Part shown: positions 7,517 through 16,196 of the stretch, in pieces
Numbering within the stretch: position 1 is the stretch's first letter
How the letters are laid out: every line of letters starts with the position of its first letter
Source: Pyrinomonadaceae bacterium
Lineage (GTDB): Bacteria; Acidobacteriota; Blastocatellia; Pyrinomonadales; Pyrinomonadaceae
Reading direction: 5' to 3'
Assembly: GCA_021228405.1 (NCBI GenBank)
Contig: JAJQRF010000002.1
Span: forward strand, 868,001-932,000
Length of the DNA: 64,000 nt
Position numbers and translations under genes: made by a program
The notes under the pieces: generated by a model
What the model was told of the DNA's origin: nothing
Seen by the model: the letters and a program-made list of their open reading frames with translations, nothing else
The model's database searches: none

Positions 7517-9508
7517 ATGCAACTTCCGAAGTTTATCTTCCATAAAACTGTCCTGGGCTTGTTGATTTTTGCGCTTGCCGTGACGGTGTTTGCACAAAAA
7601 ACGACCCGTGTAAATTCTGCCAGCGGCACTTTCAAACAGCTTGCAGGTCCGGCAGACGAAATCTACACGATGCGTTTGCCCGAACCGTCGGAAACGGGTT
7701 TGCGCTCGAAATCGGCGATGATCGCGGTCAAAAGCGGCGGTCAAAGAATCGAAATTCCGGTCGAAACGGCAGACGATTTTCGCGTGATGATCCTGTCGCA
7801 GGAAAGCCGCAATTGGGACGTGAAAGCAATTTTGCCGAATGGCGAATCGCTGAATCCGCGCCTCGAATCGGTCGCTGTAGACCGTGTTGAAACGACTTAC
7901 GGTTTAGGCAGTGAACAATTTCCGGCAGAAGTTTTCGCATTCAAAAATATTTCTGCGGGAATTTTGCGGCTTGAAATAAATACGCCGAAAACTTCGCTGA
8001 AATCGGATGAAACGGTTGGTTATCTCGTCGCTTCGAGCAATTCGCCGTATCGTCTGTATTCATACGTCAACACTTTGCAAACCGTCAAAAACCGCAACGT
8101 CGGCTTTGTTTCGTCGCTTTTCGACGGCAACGCAAAAGCCGAAACCGCGCTTTCGGGAACGATCGCGCGTTCGGAAATCGAACTGCGCGCACCTAGCGGC
8201 AGAATCGTTAAAGCGGAAATGTTTGATGACGGAAATCACGGCGACCGGATCGCGGGCGACGGCGTTTTCGGCGGCGGATTCGTTCCGACGGAAAGCGGAA
8301 AATATACGGCGCAGGTCACGACGCGCGGCACGACACCGAACGGCGAAGAATTTATCCGCACGGCGGAACACGTTTTTGAAGTCGCCGAAGCGCGCGCAGA
8401 ACTCGGCGGAAACGCTTTCGTGCGTCAGCTTGATGATGCGCGTTACCAGATAATTTTACCGGCTGAAGGAGTTCGCGCCGGACAGAAAGTTATTGCACAC
8501 GCCGAAGTTTGGGGACGCGACGAACGCGGAAACGAACAGGCGATCGCGTGGGTCGGCGGAATCGTTTTGGCGGAAAGAAGTTTCGGCGGTCGGAGCAGTG
8601 CGACTTTGCCTTTGACGCTCGATGCGCGGTGGCTCGTCCGTTCAAATGCAAATAACAATTACGAATTGAGAAACGTCCGCGTGCAGGATGTGAATTCGTC
8701 CGTCGTTCTGGGAACTGCCGACGCGGTTCGTTTGCCTGAGATCAAAGTTTCGGAAAATTTGAGAACCGATTATTTCGGCGAGATCACGGACGAAATGCGG
8801 ACGGGCAAACGTCCCGAAATCGTGACGAACGATGCGGTCGGCGGAAAATTGATGCTCGTTCACGGCTATTGTTCGGGCGATGCGTGGGGCGCGGCGGCTT
8901 CAGCCGGACAGTTTACTAACTACGTGAAGTTTCTGGATTTGAATCAAAACCGTTCGCACGACCAGTTTGCAAATCTAATCAGAAATTTCGGCGCAAGCCT
9001 GCCGTCTTTCGGTATCGTTGCACACAGTCAGGGCGGCGCGGCTTCGCTGCATCTTTACACTTATTACTGGAGCGGACTCGATTCGGCAACGGGCGGAACG
9101 CGTTTGATTCAATCGGTCGGAACGCCGTATCAGGGAACTGCGCTGGCGGGAAATCTGGCGATCCTGGGACAGATTTTCGGCGCGGGTTGCGGTTCAAATA
9201 CCGATCTGACCTATTCGGGCGCGGCTTCGTGGCTGGCGGGAATCCCGACCTGGGCGCGTCAGAAAGTTTATTATCACACGACCTCGTTCACGGACGTTTG
9301 GTATCGCTATGATTATTGCAATCTGGCGACCGATCCGTTTTTGTCAGACCCGGAAGACGGCGTAGTCGAACGCGCTTATGCACAGCTTCCGGGCGCGAAC
9401 AATCTCGGACATAAAACCGGCTGGTGTCATACGTCGGGAATGCGCGACCCGTCGCAAACAACCGATTCTTCGCGTAATTCAAATATGAACGCAAACGCGG
9501 CTCGTTAA
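7517..9508 (+). CDS. Secreted alpha/beta-hydrolase with choice-of-anchor-type domain
   Basis: 663 residues. A ribosome site AAGGAG (7502-7507) precedes the ATG. Residues 1-27 form a signal peptide ending VFAQ. The middle part (around residues 230-285) carries FDDGNHGDRIAGDGVFGG, typical of an immunoglobulin-like 'choice-of-anchor X' segment. The C-terminal third is a hydrolase: LMLVHGYCSGDAWG (oxyanion region), AHSQGG with the likely nucleophile Ser near residue 504, and a late GHKTGWCHTSGM that may supply the catalytic His. Likely an exported lipase/esterase; substrate unknown. Monocistronic, with its own terminator. Confidence 0.8.
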   Translation: MQLPKFIFHKTVLGLLIFALAVTVFAQKTTRVNSASGTFKQLAGPADEIYTMRLPEPSETGLRSKSAMIAVKSGGQRIEIPVETADDFRVMILSQESRNWDVKAILPNGESLNPRLESVAVDRVETTYGLGSEQFPAEVFAFKNISAGILRLEINTPKTSLKSDETVGYLVASSNSPYRLYSYVNTLQTVKNRNVGFVSSLFDGNAKAETALSGTIARSEIELRAPSGRIVKAEMFDDGNHGDRIAGDGVFGGGFVPTESGKYTAQVTTRGTTPNGEEFIRTAEHVFEVAEARAELGGNAFVRQLDDARYQIILPAEGVRAGQKVIAHAEVWGRDERGNEQAIAWVGGIVLAERSFGGRSSATLPLTLDARWLVRSNANNNYELRNVRVQDVNSSVVLGTADAVRLPEIKVSENLRTDYFGEITDEMRTGKRPEIVTNDAVGGKLMLVHGYCSGDAWGAAASAGQFTNYVKFLDLNQNRSHDQFANLIRNFGASLPSFGIVAHSQGGAASLHLYTYYWSGLDSATGGTRLIQSVGTPYQGTALAGNLAILGQIFGAGCGSNTDLTYSGAASWLAGIPTWARQKVYYHTTSFTDVWYRYDYCNLATDPFLSDPEDGVVERAYAQLPGANNLGHKTGWCHTSGMRDPSQTTDSSRNSNMNANAAR

Positions 9509-9537
9509 AGCGAATAAACAATTCGAGCTTTGTCATT

Positions 9538-9575
9538 AAAAACGGCAGTAAATTTCAAATTTACTGCCGTTTTTA
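9538..9575 (+). terminator. Terminator after the hydrolase
   Basis: Perfect stem ACGGCAGTAAA / TTTACTGCCGT (about 9541-9551 with 9559-9569), loop TTTCAAA, followed by TTTTT. Flanking A and T runs make it workable in both directions. Confidence 0.85.
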
Positions 9576-9608
9576 ATGTTTAGTTGTCAAGAGTTAATGT
9601 TTCCTGGT

Positions 9609-9776
9609 CAAGAAATGTCATTTCTTGGTCAAGAAATACCGTTTCTTGATAACGAAACATCATTCCTTGTTTAAGGAAATACATTTCTTGACAACGAGAT
9701 GTCATTTCTTGGTCAAGGAAACTCATTCCTTTAGCGCGGAATGACATTCCGCGCTAAAGGAATGAGTTTCCGCGCT
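9609..9776. repeat. Array of eight degenerate 21-bp units, each a small palindrome
   Basis: Eight 21-bp units of the type CAAGAAATGTCATTTCTTGGT run without gaps. The sequence of units drifts (AAGAAA, ACGAAA, AAGGAA, CGCGGAA) but the dyad within each unit is kept by paired changes, for example GCGGAATGACATTCCGC. The paired changes suggest that the hairpin, or the dyad for a protein, is what is preserved. It lies between the convergent hydrolase and thrS genes. Spacer 9509-9864 holds this array and two terminators. Confidence 0.9.
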
Positions 9777-9805
9777 TATAAATTTGCATTTACCCTTTTT
9801 TTTGC

Positions 9806-9843
9806 AAAAAAAGAGAGCAGGCTAAAAAACTGCTCTCTTTTTT
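9806..9843 (-). terminator. Terminator of thrS
   Basis: Stem AAGAGAGCAG / CTGCTCTCTT with loop GCTAAAAAA, bordered by A run and T run, so it works in both directions; it lies 22 bp beyond the thrS stop. Confidence 0.85.
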
Positions 9844-9864
9844 CATTTTATTTTATTTCCTCGG

Positions 9865-11760
9865 TCAAGCCGCCGCCGGGGTTTCGGTCGGGATGTCGCG
9901 GCGTTCTTCGATTTCCGTTTTGAGACGGTTCAGGATGTCCGCAATCGGCATCGATTTCAAATCGGTTCCGTTGCGAAGACGGACGGATGCCTGTCCGCTT
10001 TCCTGTTCTTTGTCGCCGATGACGAGCATATACGGAATTTTCTTCATCTGCGCATTGCGAATCTTTTTCTGCATCGATTCACGCGAATCGTCGAGCATCA
10101 CGCGGATGCCGCCTAACGCATTGTTGACGGGAAAATTGAATATCTGCTCGTAAACCTTCTGCGCATATTCGATGTGACGGTCGGCAATCGGAACGATGGA
10201 AACCTGCATCGGCGCAAGCCACGTCGGGAAGCTTCCCGCATAATGTTCGATCAAAAACGCGACGAAACGTTCGTGCGAACCGAGCGGTGCGCGGTGAATG
10301 ACGTAAACCGGATGATCTTTGCCGTCTTCGCCCGTGTAAGTGAGATCAAAGCGTTCGGACGCGAGAAAATCGAGTTGATTGGTCGAAATTGCGTATTCGC
10401 CGCCGACCGCACTGCGAATCATAAAGTCGATCTTCGGACCGTAGAACGCGGCTTCGCCTTCGGCTTCGATATACGGATAACCCGATTCGTCCATCACTTC
10501 CTGAATGATATTCATCGCCGCGATCCATTTTTCGGGCGCGTCAACGTATTTGTCGAGCTTGTCGAGATCGGGCTTGGAAAAGCGCATATAAAATTCTTCG
10601 ATGCCAAACATTTTGTAATACCGGGCGTGAAGGTGCATTACCTTCAAAAATTCTTCCTTCGCCTGATCGTAACGGCAGTAAATATGCGCGTCGTTCTGAT
10701 CGAAACCGCGCACACGCATCAGACCGCTCAAAACGCCGCTTTGCTCGTAACGGTAAACCTGACCGTATTCGCCGATGCGAAGCGGCAATTCACGGTAACT
10801 GTGCGGACGCGCCGCATAAACCTGATGATGATGAGGGCAGTTCATCGGTTTCAAAATATACGGTTCGCCTTCGATGTCGATGGGCGCATACATATCGTCG
10901 GCATAATACGGCAGATGTCCCGAACGGTAATAAAGTTTATCTTTGGCGATATGCGGCGTGACGACACGCACGTAACCGTCCTTCCGTTCTTCTTCCTTCG
11001 CAAGTTTTTCGAGTTCTTCACGAATCACCGTTCCGTTCGGGAGCCACAAAGGTAGACCTTGTCCGATGTCTTCGGAGAAAGTGAAAATATCGAGTTCCTG
11101 TCCGAGCTTGCGATGATCTCTTTTCTTGGCTTCTTCCAATTGCCAGAGATGCTTTTCGAGTTCTTCCTTGGTCTGAAAAGCCGTTCCGTAAATACGCTGA
11201 AGCTGCGGATTTTTCTCGTTTCCGCGCCAGTAAGCCCCGGCAATGCTCATCAATTTGAAAGTGCCGATCTCCGAAGTGTTATTAACGTGCGGTCCGCGGC
11301 AAAGGTCGACGAAATCTCCGGTTCTGTAAAGTGAGATGGAAACTTCGCCGTCGCCCGAATCGCTCACGCCGACCGCGTCATCGTCGCCGGTTTCTTTGGC
11401 AACTGCCGTCGAACCTTTTTCTTTCAACAACGCCAGAAGTTCGACCTTATAAGTTTGTCCGAGCCGTTCCATTTCCGCGATCGCTTCATCGACGGGAACT
11501 TCGACGCGTTCATACGGCAACTTTTTGTTCTTAAGCTCGCGCATTTTCTGCTCGATCTTTTCGAGGTCTTTCGGTGTCAATGAAACGGGCAGATCGAGAT
11601 CGTAATAAAACCCGTTTTCGATGGCAGGACCAACGCCGAATTTGGCATCCGACCAAATTGCGCTGACCGCCGCCGCCATCAAATGCGCCGCCGAGTGGCG
11701 CATCCGTTCTAAATTTTCCCTGTGTTCCTGAGAAAATTCTGAAAAATTCTGTTTGTTCAT
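9865..11760 (-). CDS. thrS: Threonyl-tRNA synthetase, lacking the TGS domain
   Basis: Charges tRNA-Thr. 631 residues. The editing-domain motif HSAAH is already at residues 22-26, whereas usual bacterial enzymes carry a ~60-residue TGS domain before it, so TGS is missing. The editing domain has an acidic insertion (about residues 118-140) before CRGPH. The class II core is complete: motif 2 region RVRGFDQNDAHIYC, MNCPHHH with the zinc-binding Cys, motif 3 RAPLGSHERF, then the anticodon-binding domain (PTWLAPMQVSIVPI ... YMLVIGDKE). Start is ATG with no further upstream reading frame. Monocistronic. Confidence 0.95.
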   Translation of the reverse strand: MNKQNFSEFSQEHRENLERMRHSAAHLMAAAVSAIWSDAKFGVGPAIENGFYYDLDLPVSLTPKDLEKIEQKMRELKNKKLPYERVEVPVDEAIAEMERLGQTYKVELLALLKEKGSTAVAKETGDDDAVGVSDSGDGEVSISLYRTGDFVDLCRGPHVNNTSEIGTFKLMSIAGAYWRGNEKNPQLQRIYGTAFQTKEELEKHLWQLEEAKKRDHRKLGQELDIFTFSEDIGQGLPLWLPNGTVIREELEKLAKEEERKDGYVRVVTPHIAKDKLYYRSGHLPYYADDMYAPIDIEGEPYILKPMNCPHHHQVYAARPHSYRELPLRIGEYGQVYRYEQSGVLSGLMRVRGFDQNDAHIYCRYDQAKEEFLKVMHLHARYYKMFGIEEFYMRFSKPDLDKLDKYVDAPEKWIAAMNIIQEVMDESGYPYIEAEGEAAFYGPKIDFMIRSAVGGEYAISTNQLDFLASERFDLTYTGEDGKDHPVYVIHRAPLGSHERFVAFLIEHYAGSFPTWLAPMQVSIVPIADRHIEYAQKVYEQIFNFPVNNALGGIRVMLDDSRESMQKKIRNAQMKKIPYMLVIGDKEQESGQASVRLRNGTDLKSMPIADILNRLKTEIEERRDIPTETPAAA

Positions 11761-11786
11761 ATAAACCTTTTCTTTTATTAATTATC

Positions 11787-11808
11787 CCGCAACCAACGAA
11801 CGTTGCGG
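11787..11808 (-). promoter_or_regulatory. Leader hairpin upstream of thrS
   Basis: Perfect 7-bp stem CCGCAAC (11787-11793) / GTTGCGG (11802-11808), 8-nt loop, ending 26 bp before the thrS start. No T-box motif could be seen, so a regulatory role is only possible. Confidence 0.3.
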
Positions 11809-11918
11809 AATCAAATATTTTACCACTTTTATGCTTATTCTGCGGTAATTCAGAGTATTAAATGATATTAGGAAATTTTCGGCAAATCAAATTCTTACCG
11901 TTTCACGCGTCCGTTTTT

Positions 11919-13376
11919 TCATCGCCAAATCTTCAAATATCTGCCGAACCATTTTTTGACGAACGGCGAAGAAAGACTTTCGAGCGTCTTTTCCGTGCCG
12001 ACGGCTTGCGTGATCTTTGAAAGCGTCGGGTAAACGTGAATCGCTTTGTTGAGGTCGGCAAGCGTCAGCTTTAACTTCATCGCCAAAACAAATTCGTGGA
12101 TCAATTCTCCCGCACGAAGTCCGACGATGTGCGCGCCGACGATTCTATTTTTCCGCAAAATGATTTTTGCAAAACCTTCAATTTCGCCTTCGGCGTGAGC
12201 GCGGTCGTTTTCCTCGAACTGAACTTTGATGACTTCGATTTCGCCGAATTTTTCACGCGCTTCCTTTTCCGTCATTCCGACGCGTGCCGCTTCGGGTTCG
12301 GTAAATGTCGCCCACGGCACGACCGTGTAATCGGCTTTTTTGCGAAACGGAAACGGCACAAAACAATTTTGCAAAACGATTTGCGCTTCGTAATCCGCCG
12401 TGTGCGTAAACTGAAAATGCGCCGTCACGTCGCCCGCCGCAAAGATTTTTTTATTTGATGTTTGCAGATATTCGTTCGTTCCGATCTTTTTTTCGTCAAA
12501 TTTTACGTTGGCTTTTTCCAAATCCAAGCCTTTCACGTTCGGTTTTCTGCCGAGCGCGACGAGGATTTCGTCCGCCGCGATCTCTTCGGTCTTTCCGTCT
12601 TTTTCGATGGTCACAAGCTTTTCGCCTTTTGCGTTTTTTGAAACTTTAACGGCTTTTGTCCTGGTGAAAACTTTCATTTCTTCCTTTTTAAAAATCGTTT
12701 CGATGAAAGCCGAAACTTCTTCATCTTCCTTGTTCAGAATGCGGTCAGCCATTTCGACGAGCGTGACTTTTGCGCCGAGCCGCTGAAAAGCCTGCGACAT
12801 TTCCGCGCCGATCGCGCCACCGCCCAAAACGATCAGTCTTGCGGGCAAAGTTTGCAGATGAAAAACTTCCTCGTTCGTTATAAAACCCGTTTCGTGCAAG
12901 CCTTCGATGGGCGGAACGGCGGGCGAAGAACCCGTCGAAATGCAGAATCGTTTGGCGGAAAGTTTGATTTTTTTATCCGAATCTTTGAGCGAAACTTCGA
13001 TCTCTTTTTCATTCAAAAAGTGCGGCGTTCCGAAGATCACCTCAACGCCCATTCGCTCAAATCTTTCGGGTGAATCGTGCGGTTCGATGGCTTTGATGAC
13101 GTTTTGGACTCTCTGCGTGACGGACGCAAACGAATTTTCACTGAATCCGAAATCCGAAATCCGAAATCCGAAATCGCCCGCTCTTTTGACATCACTCGCA
13201 AATTTCGCCGAACGAATCAGCGATTTCGACGGCACACAACCCGTATAAAGACAATCGCCGCCGAGCAGATTTTTCTCGATCAGCGCGACTTTCGCACCCA
13301 AAACTCCCGCGCCGCCCGCCGCGACCAATCCCGCCGAACCGCCGCCGATAACGATCAGATCATAAATTTCTGTCAT
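11919..13376 (-). CDS. Flavin pyridine-nucleotide-disulfide oxidoreductase (Lpd/MerA-like)
   Basis: 485 residues. FAD-binding IGGGSAG at 10-16, redox-active pair in DCLYTGC (Cys42 and Cys47), NAD-binding GGGAIGAEM near 187, second FAD site ILVALGRKPNV ... FAAGDV, and a C-terminal dimerisation domain. In place of the HxHPTxxE catalytic motif of dihydrolipoamide dehydrogenase it reads HVYPTLSK, so the second His and the Glu are missing; no C-terminal Cys pair of mercuric reductase is seen either. The partner 2-oxoacid dehydrogenase genes are absent. Residues ~68-78 (ISDFGF-type repeat) are encoded by a heptamer run. Substrate unknown. Confidence 0.8.
   Translation of the reverse strand: MTEIYDLIVIGGGSAGLVAAGGAGVLGAKVALIEKNLLGGDCLYTGCVPSKSLIRSAKFASDVKRAGDFGFRISDFGFSENSFASVTQRVQNVIKAIEPHDSPERFERMGVEVIFGTPHFLNEKEIEVSLKDSDKKIKLSAKRFCISTGSSPAVPPIEGLHETGFITNEEVFHLQTLPARLIVLGGGAIGAEMSQAFQRLGAKVTLVEMADRILNKEDEEVSAFIETIFKKEEMKVFTRTKAVKVSKNAKGEKLVTIEKDGKTEEIAADEILVALGRKPNVKGLDLEKANVKFDEKKIGTNEYLQTSNKKIFAAGDVTAHFQFTHTADYEAQIVLQNCFVPFPFRKKADYTVVPWATFTEPEAARVGMTEKEAREKFGEIEVIKVQFEENDRAHAEGEIEGFAKIILRKNRIVGAHIVGLRAGELIHEFVLAMKLKLTLADLNKAIHVYPTLSKITQAVGTEKTLESLSSPFVKKWFGRYLKIWR
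13144..13175. repeat. In-frame heptamer run inside the oxidoreductase gene
   Basis: Four perfect copies of AATCCGA (13144-13171) plus AATC. On the minus strand it encodes the FGFRISDFGF-type segment between the first FAD-binding half and the rest of the enzyme, and the frame stays open. Confidence 0.9.
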
Positions 13377-13468
13377 ATATTCCCTTTAGCTCCTTTTTCA
13401 GTTTCGCTTACGAATGTCTTTTAGATTACAATTTTATTCCGAGTTCAAACAGAAAGGAGTCAAATTTT

Positions 13469-14146
13469 ATGAAAAAATTAATATTAAGTTTAGGTATTTT
13501 TGTCTTTGCTTCCGCGTTCGTGTTTTTCGGTTCGACGACGAACGCAACGAATCTGAATTTCGTTGAAAGTTTCTATGCAAACGCTTCGGATACAAAGCTG
13601 AAACCCGAAGAAACAACGGGAACATACAGTTTAGACAAAGCGCACAGCTCGATCGGTTTCCGCGTCCGGCATATGGGGTTGGTCGATGTGCCGGGATATT
13701 TCCGCGATTTTTCGGGAACGATCAAATATGACGGAAAAGACGTTTCAAAGTCTTCGGTCGAGTTTTCGGCAAAAATGGAAAGCGTCGACACGGGCGTTGC
13801 CGGACGCGACAAACATTTGAAAACTGCCGACTTTTTCGAGGTTGAAAAATATCCCGAAATGACTTTCAAAAGCACAAAAGTCGAAAAGAAAGGCAAAAAC
13901 TGGATCGTCACCGGCGATCTGACGATGAAGGGTGTGACCAAATCATTGTCGATTCCGTTCACCGTCGTTGACATCATCAAAGATCAGCGCGGCGGAACGA
14001 AAATGGGCGTGATGGCGGAAACCGTTATCAACCGGCGCGATTTCGGCGTAAATTACGGTTCAAATATGCCGAACGGTGTAGCGATGCTTTCCGATAATAT
14101 TACGGTCGTTTTGAACCTCGAAAGCAATATGCAGAAAGCGCAGTAA
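13469..14146 (+). CDS. YceI family periplasmic protein
   Basis: 225 residues. AAAGGAG (13452-13458) lies well placed before the ATG. Residues 1-26 form a signal peptide. The lipocalin-like YceI domain starts at TYSLDKAHSSIGFRVRHMGL (about residue 51) and contains GRDKHLKTADFFEVEKYPEM and DLTMKGVTKSL, the standard conserved blocks. Members bind isoprenoid-type lipids in the periplasm; physiological role is usually unknown and linked to stress. Divergent from the flavin oxidoreductase and closed by its own terminator. Confidence 0.92.
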   Translation: MKKLILSLGIFVFASAFVFFGSTTNATNLNFVESFYANASDTKLKPEETTGTYSLDKAHSSIGFRVRHMGLVDVPGYFRDFSGTIKYDGKDVSKSSVEFSAKMESVDTGVAGRDKHLKTADFFEVEKYPEMTFKSTKVEKKGKNWIVTGDLTMKGVTKSLSIPFTVVDIIKDQRGGTKMGVMAETVINRRDFGVNYGSNMPNGVAMLSDNITVVLNLESNMQKAQ

Positions 14147-14166
14147 AATAAAAAAAGTTAAAGGAA

Positions 14167-14204
14167 AAAAGGCACGGGAAACTGTTTCCCGTGCCTTTTT
14201 TATT
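14167..14204 (+). terminator. Terminator after the YceI gene
   Basis: Stem AAAAAGGCACGGGAAAC / GTTTCCCGTGCCTTTTT with a tiny loop, followed by T residues. Confidence 0.9.
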
Positions 14205-14324
14205 TCTTCTCATCTTTCTCGAATGTGGAAATCCACAAATACGCATCCGCAAAATCACGGCGTAGCGTTGTTGATTGACTCGTTAAATCGACGAAAGATT
14301 TCAGCGACAATCGCTTTATCGATT

Positions 14325-16196
14325 ATGCGTTGGTCATTTCTCAAAATTTCGGTGCTCGTGTTGGCAGTAGTAACAGCCGTTTTTGCCGCGTATCAGTTTT
14401 ATAAAATCAATCGCTCCGTCCAACAAACGCTTGCCGAAACACGCGCCCGCCTGATAGACAAAGATCGCGTTCCCTTTGAAAAAAAAATTCTCACTCCTCA
14501 CCTTTCCAACAAAGTAAAAATTATCCAAAACACGAATGAAACGCGTGCCTTCGTAAAATTCAGAGATTCGTTTTTTGCGGCAACGAACGGCGGACTTTTG
14601 CAGTTGGATGAAATCGGAAACACGGAAAAACATTTCACCGTTTTGGACGGTTTGCCCGAAAGCGATCTGACCGCGCTTTTTGTTTGGAACAACAAACTTT
14701 TCATCGGCACGCGCTCGAAAAATCTTGTTACGTTCGACGGCGAACGCTTTGAAAATTACGTCTGGACCGACCGAAAAGCACAAACCGTGACGGCATTTCT
14801 CGAACGCGGCGGAAAGCTTCTGATCGGAACTTTCGCGGGCGGTTTGCTGGAGTTTGACGGCGAAAATTTTACCGAGATCAAAACCGAAAACGAACGCATC
14901 GTCGCCGTCAATTGTCTGTTTCGGGAAAACTCAAAACTTTTTGTCGGAACATTTAACAACGGGTTGTTAATTTATCAAAACGATGTCTGGACAAGATTTT
15001 CGACGGCTGAAAATCTGCCGTCAAATCGTATCGTCGGCATCGCTTCGCACGAAAAAAATCTGTATATTTCGACGGATTTGGGTTTGGCGGTTTGGCAGGA
15101 AAACAGTATTCGGAAAATTTCGGAAATTCCGATGCTCGCATCAAGCATTTCATTTGAAAACAAACTTTTCTTAACTAAAGAAAACGGTAAAATTTACGTT
15201 TTCGATAAAAGCCTGAAGGAATTTCCCACGCAGGAAAATTTGCAAAATGCGCGGCTCGATTCGACTGACGAAAAACTGTTTTTGCTTTCAAATAAAGGTA
15301 TTGCGCAGATCGACGGGACAAAGATAAAACCTTTTCCGAAAGCGGAAAATTCTTCGCTGACCGACAATTTCGTTTCAGCAATCGCTTTCGATAAACGCGA
15401 AAATCTCTGGGTCGGCACTTTCCGTAACGGGCTCGACGTTTTTTCACCAGACGGCAGAAAGATCAAACATCTCGAAGATGAAACCGTGCGCGAGATAAAT
15501 TTTCTCAAGGCTGATGATGAAACCGTTTCAGCCGCCGCTTCGAGCGGTTTGTTAAATTTCAAAAACGATTTTTCCTTTGAAATTCTGACCAGAAACGAAG
15601 GATTGCCGTCAAATTCCATCACTCATTTTACGACCGACCTGACGGCAACGGCGCGCGGTTTGGCGTTTCGCGAAAACGGAAAAATCCGTGCGCTTTCCGC
15701 TCTCAATGGTTTGCCCAACAATGCCGTTTACACGGTCTTGCAAAACGGCGAAAAAATCTATGCGGGAACGCTCGGCGGGCTTGCCGAAATTCAAAATAAA
15801 AAAGTCGTCCGCACCTTCAAAGATTCAAATTCAAATCTCAAAACTAACTGGGTAACGGCTTTAATTTCAGTAAATGAAAGAATTTTTGTCGGAACTTACG
15901 GCGGCGGATTTTTTGAATTGTTGCCTTCGGGCGAGATTCATTCGTTTGAAGCCGAAACCGGAAAATTTACGGTCAATCCGAACGCGATTTTTGCGGACGA
16001 AAACAAAATCTACCTCGGAACTCTGGAAGGCGCAAAGATTTTCGATCTGCAAACGCAGAAATGGTCGAGCGTTAAAAATATTCTGCCCGCCGAAACCGTT
16101 CTAGCGATTGCAGGCGAGGAAAAAAATATCTATTTCGGCACGACAAACGGCATCGCAAAGATCGAAAAAAACTATTTCACGGATGAAGAAAGATGA
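14325..16196 (+). CDS. Membrane-anchored beta-propeller protein (Reg_prop-like)
   Basis: 623 residues from the ATG at 14325; the frame is open to 14223 but the extra 34 codons look non-coding. Residues 1-30 form one membrane helix or uncleaved signal. The rest is a series of ~40-residue blades with motifs such as LFIGTRSKNLVTFDGERF, LLIGTFAGGLLEFDG, LWVGTFRNGLDVFSPDGR and VGTYGGGFFELLPSG, the two-component-regulator propeller type. No kinase or DNA-binding domain follows, so it is an isolated extracytoplasmic propeller. It overlaps the next gene by 4 bp (ATGA at 16193-16196), showing translational coupling in a four-gene operon. Confidence 0.8.
   Translation: MRWSFLKISVLVLAVVTAVFAAYQFYKINRSVQQTLAETRARLIDKDRVPFEKKILTPHLSNKVKIIQNTNETRAFVKFRDSFFAATNGGLLQLDEIGNTEKHFTVLDGLPESDLTALFVWNNKLFIGTRSKNLVTFDGERFENYVWTDRKAQTVTAFLERGGKLLIGTFAGGLLEFDGENFTEIKTENERIVAVNCLFRENSKLFVGTFNNGLLIYQNDVWTRFSTAENLPSNRIVGIASHEKNLYISTDLGLAVWQENSIRKISEIPMLASSISFENKLFLTKENGKIYVFDKSLKEFPTQENLQNARLDSTDEKLFLLSNKGIAQIDGTKIKPFPKAENSSLTDNFVSAIAFDKRENLWVGTFRNGLDVFSPDGRKIKHLEDETVREINFLKADDETVSAAASSGLLNFKNDFSFEILTRNEGLPSNSITHFTTDLTATARGLAFRENGKIRALSALNGLPNNAVYTVLQNGEKIYAGTLGGLAEIQNKKVVRTFKDSNSNLKTNWVTALISVNERIFVGTYGGGFFELLPSGEIHSFEAETGKFTVNPNAIFADENKIYLGTLEGAKIFDLQTQKWSSVKNILPAETVLAIAGEEKNIYFGTTNGIAKIEKNYFTDEER

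Noticed and set aside
9609-9776. CRISPR array
   Set aside because: All four arrays have 20-21-bp units without unique spacers between conserved repeats, and no cas gene is near.
9741-9923. Short plus-strand frame running into thrS
   Set aside because: It covers the last units of the 21-bp array and a terminator, then is antisense to thrS.
10174-11055. Long 293-codon plus-strand frame
   Set aside because: Antisense to the well-supported thrS; typical mirror frame caused by its codon use.
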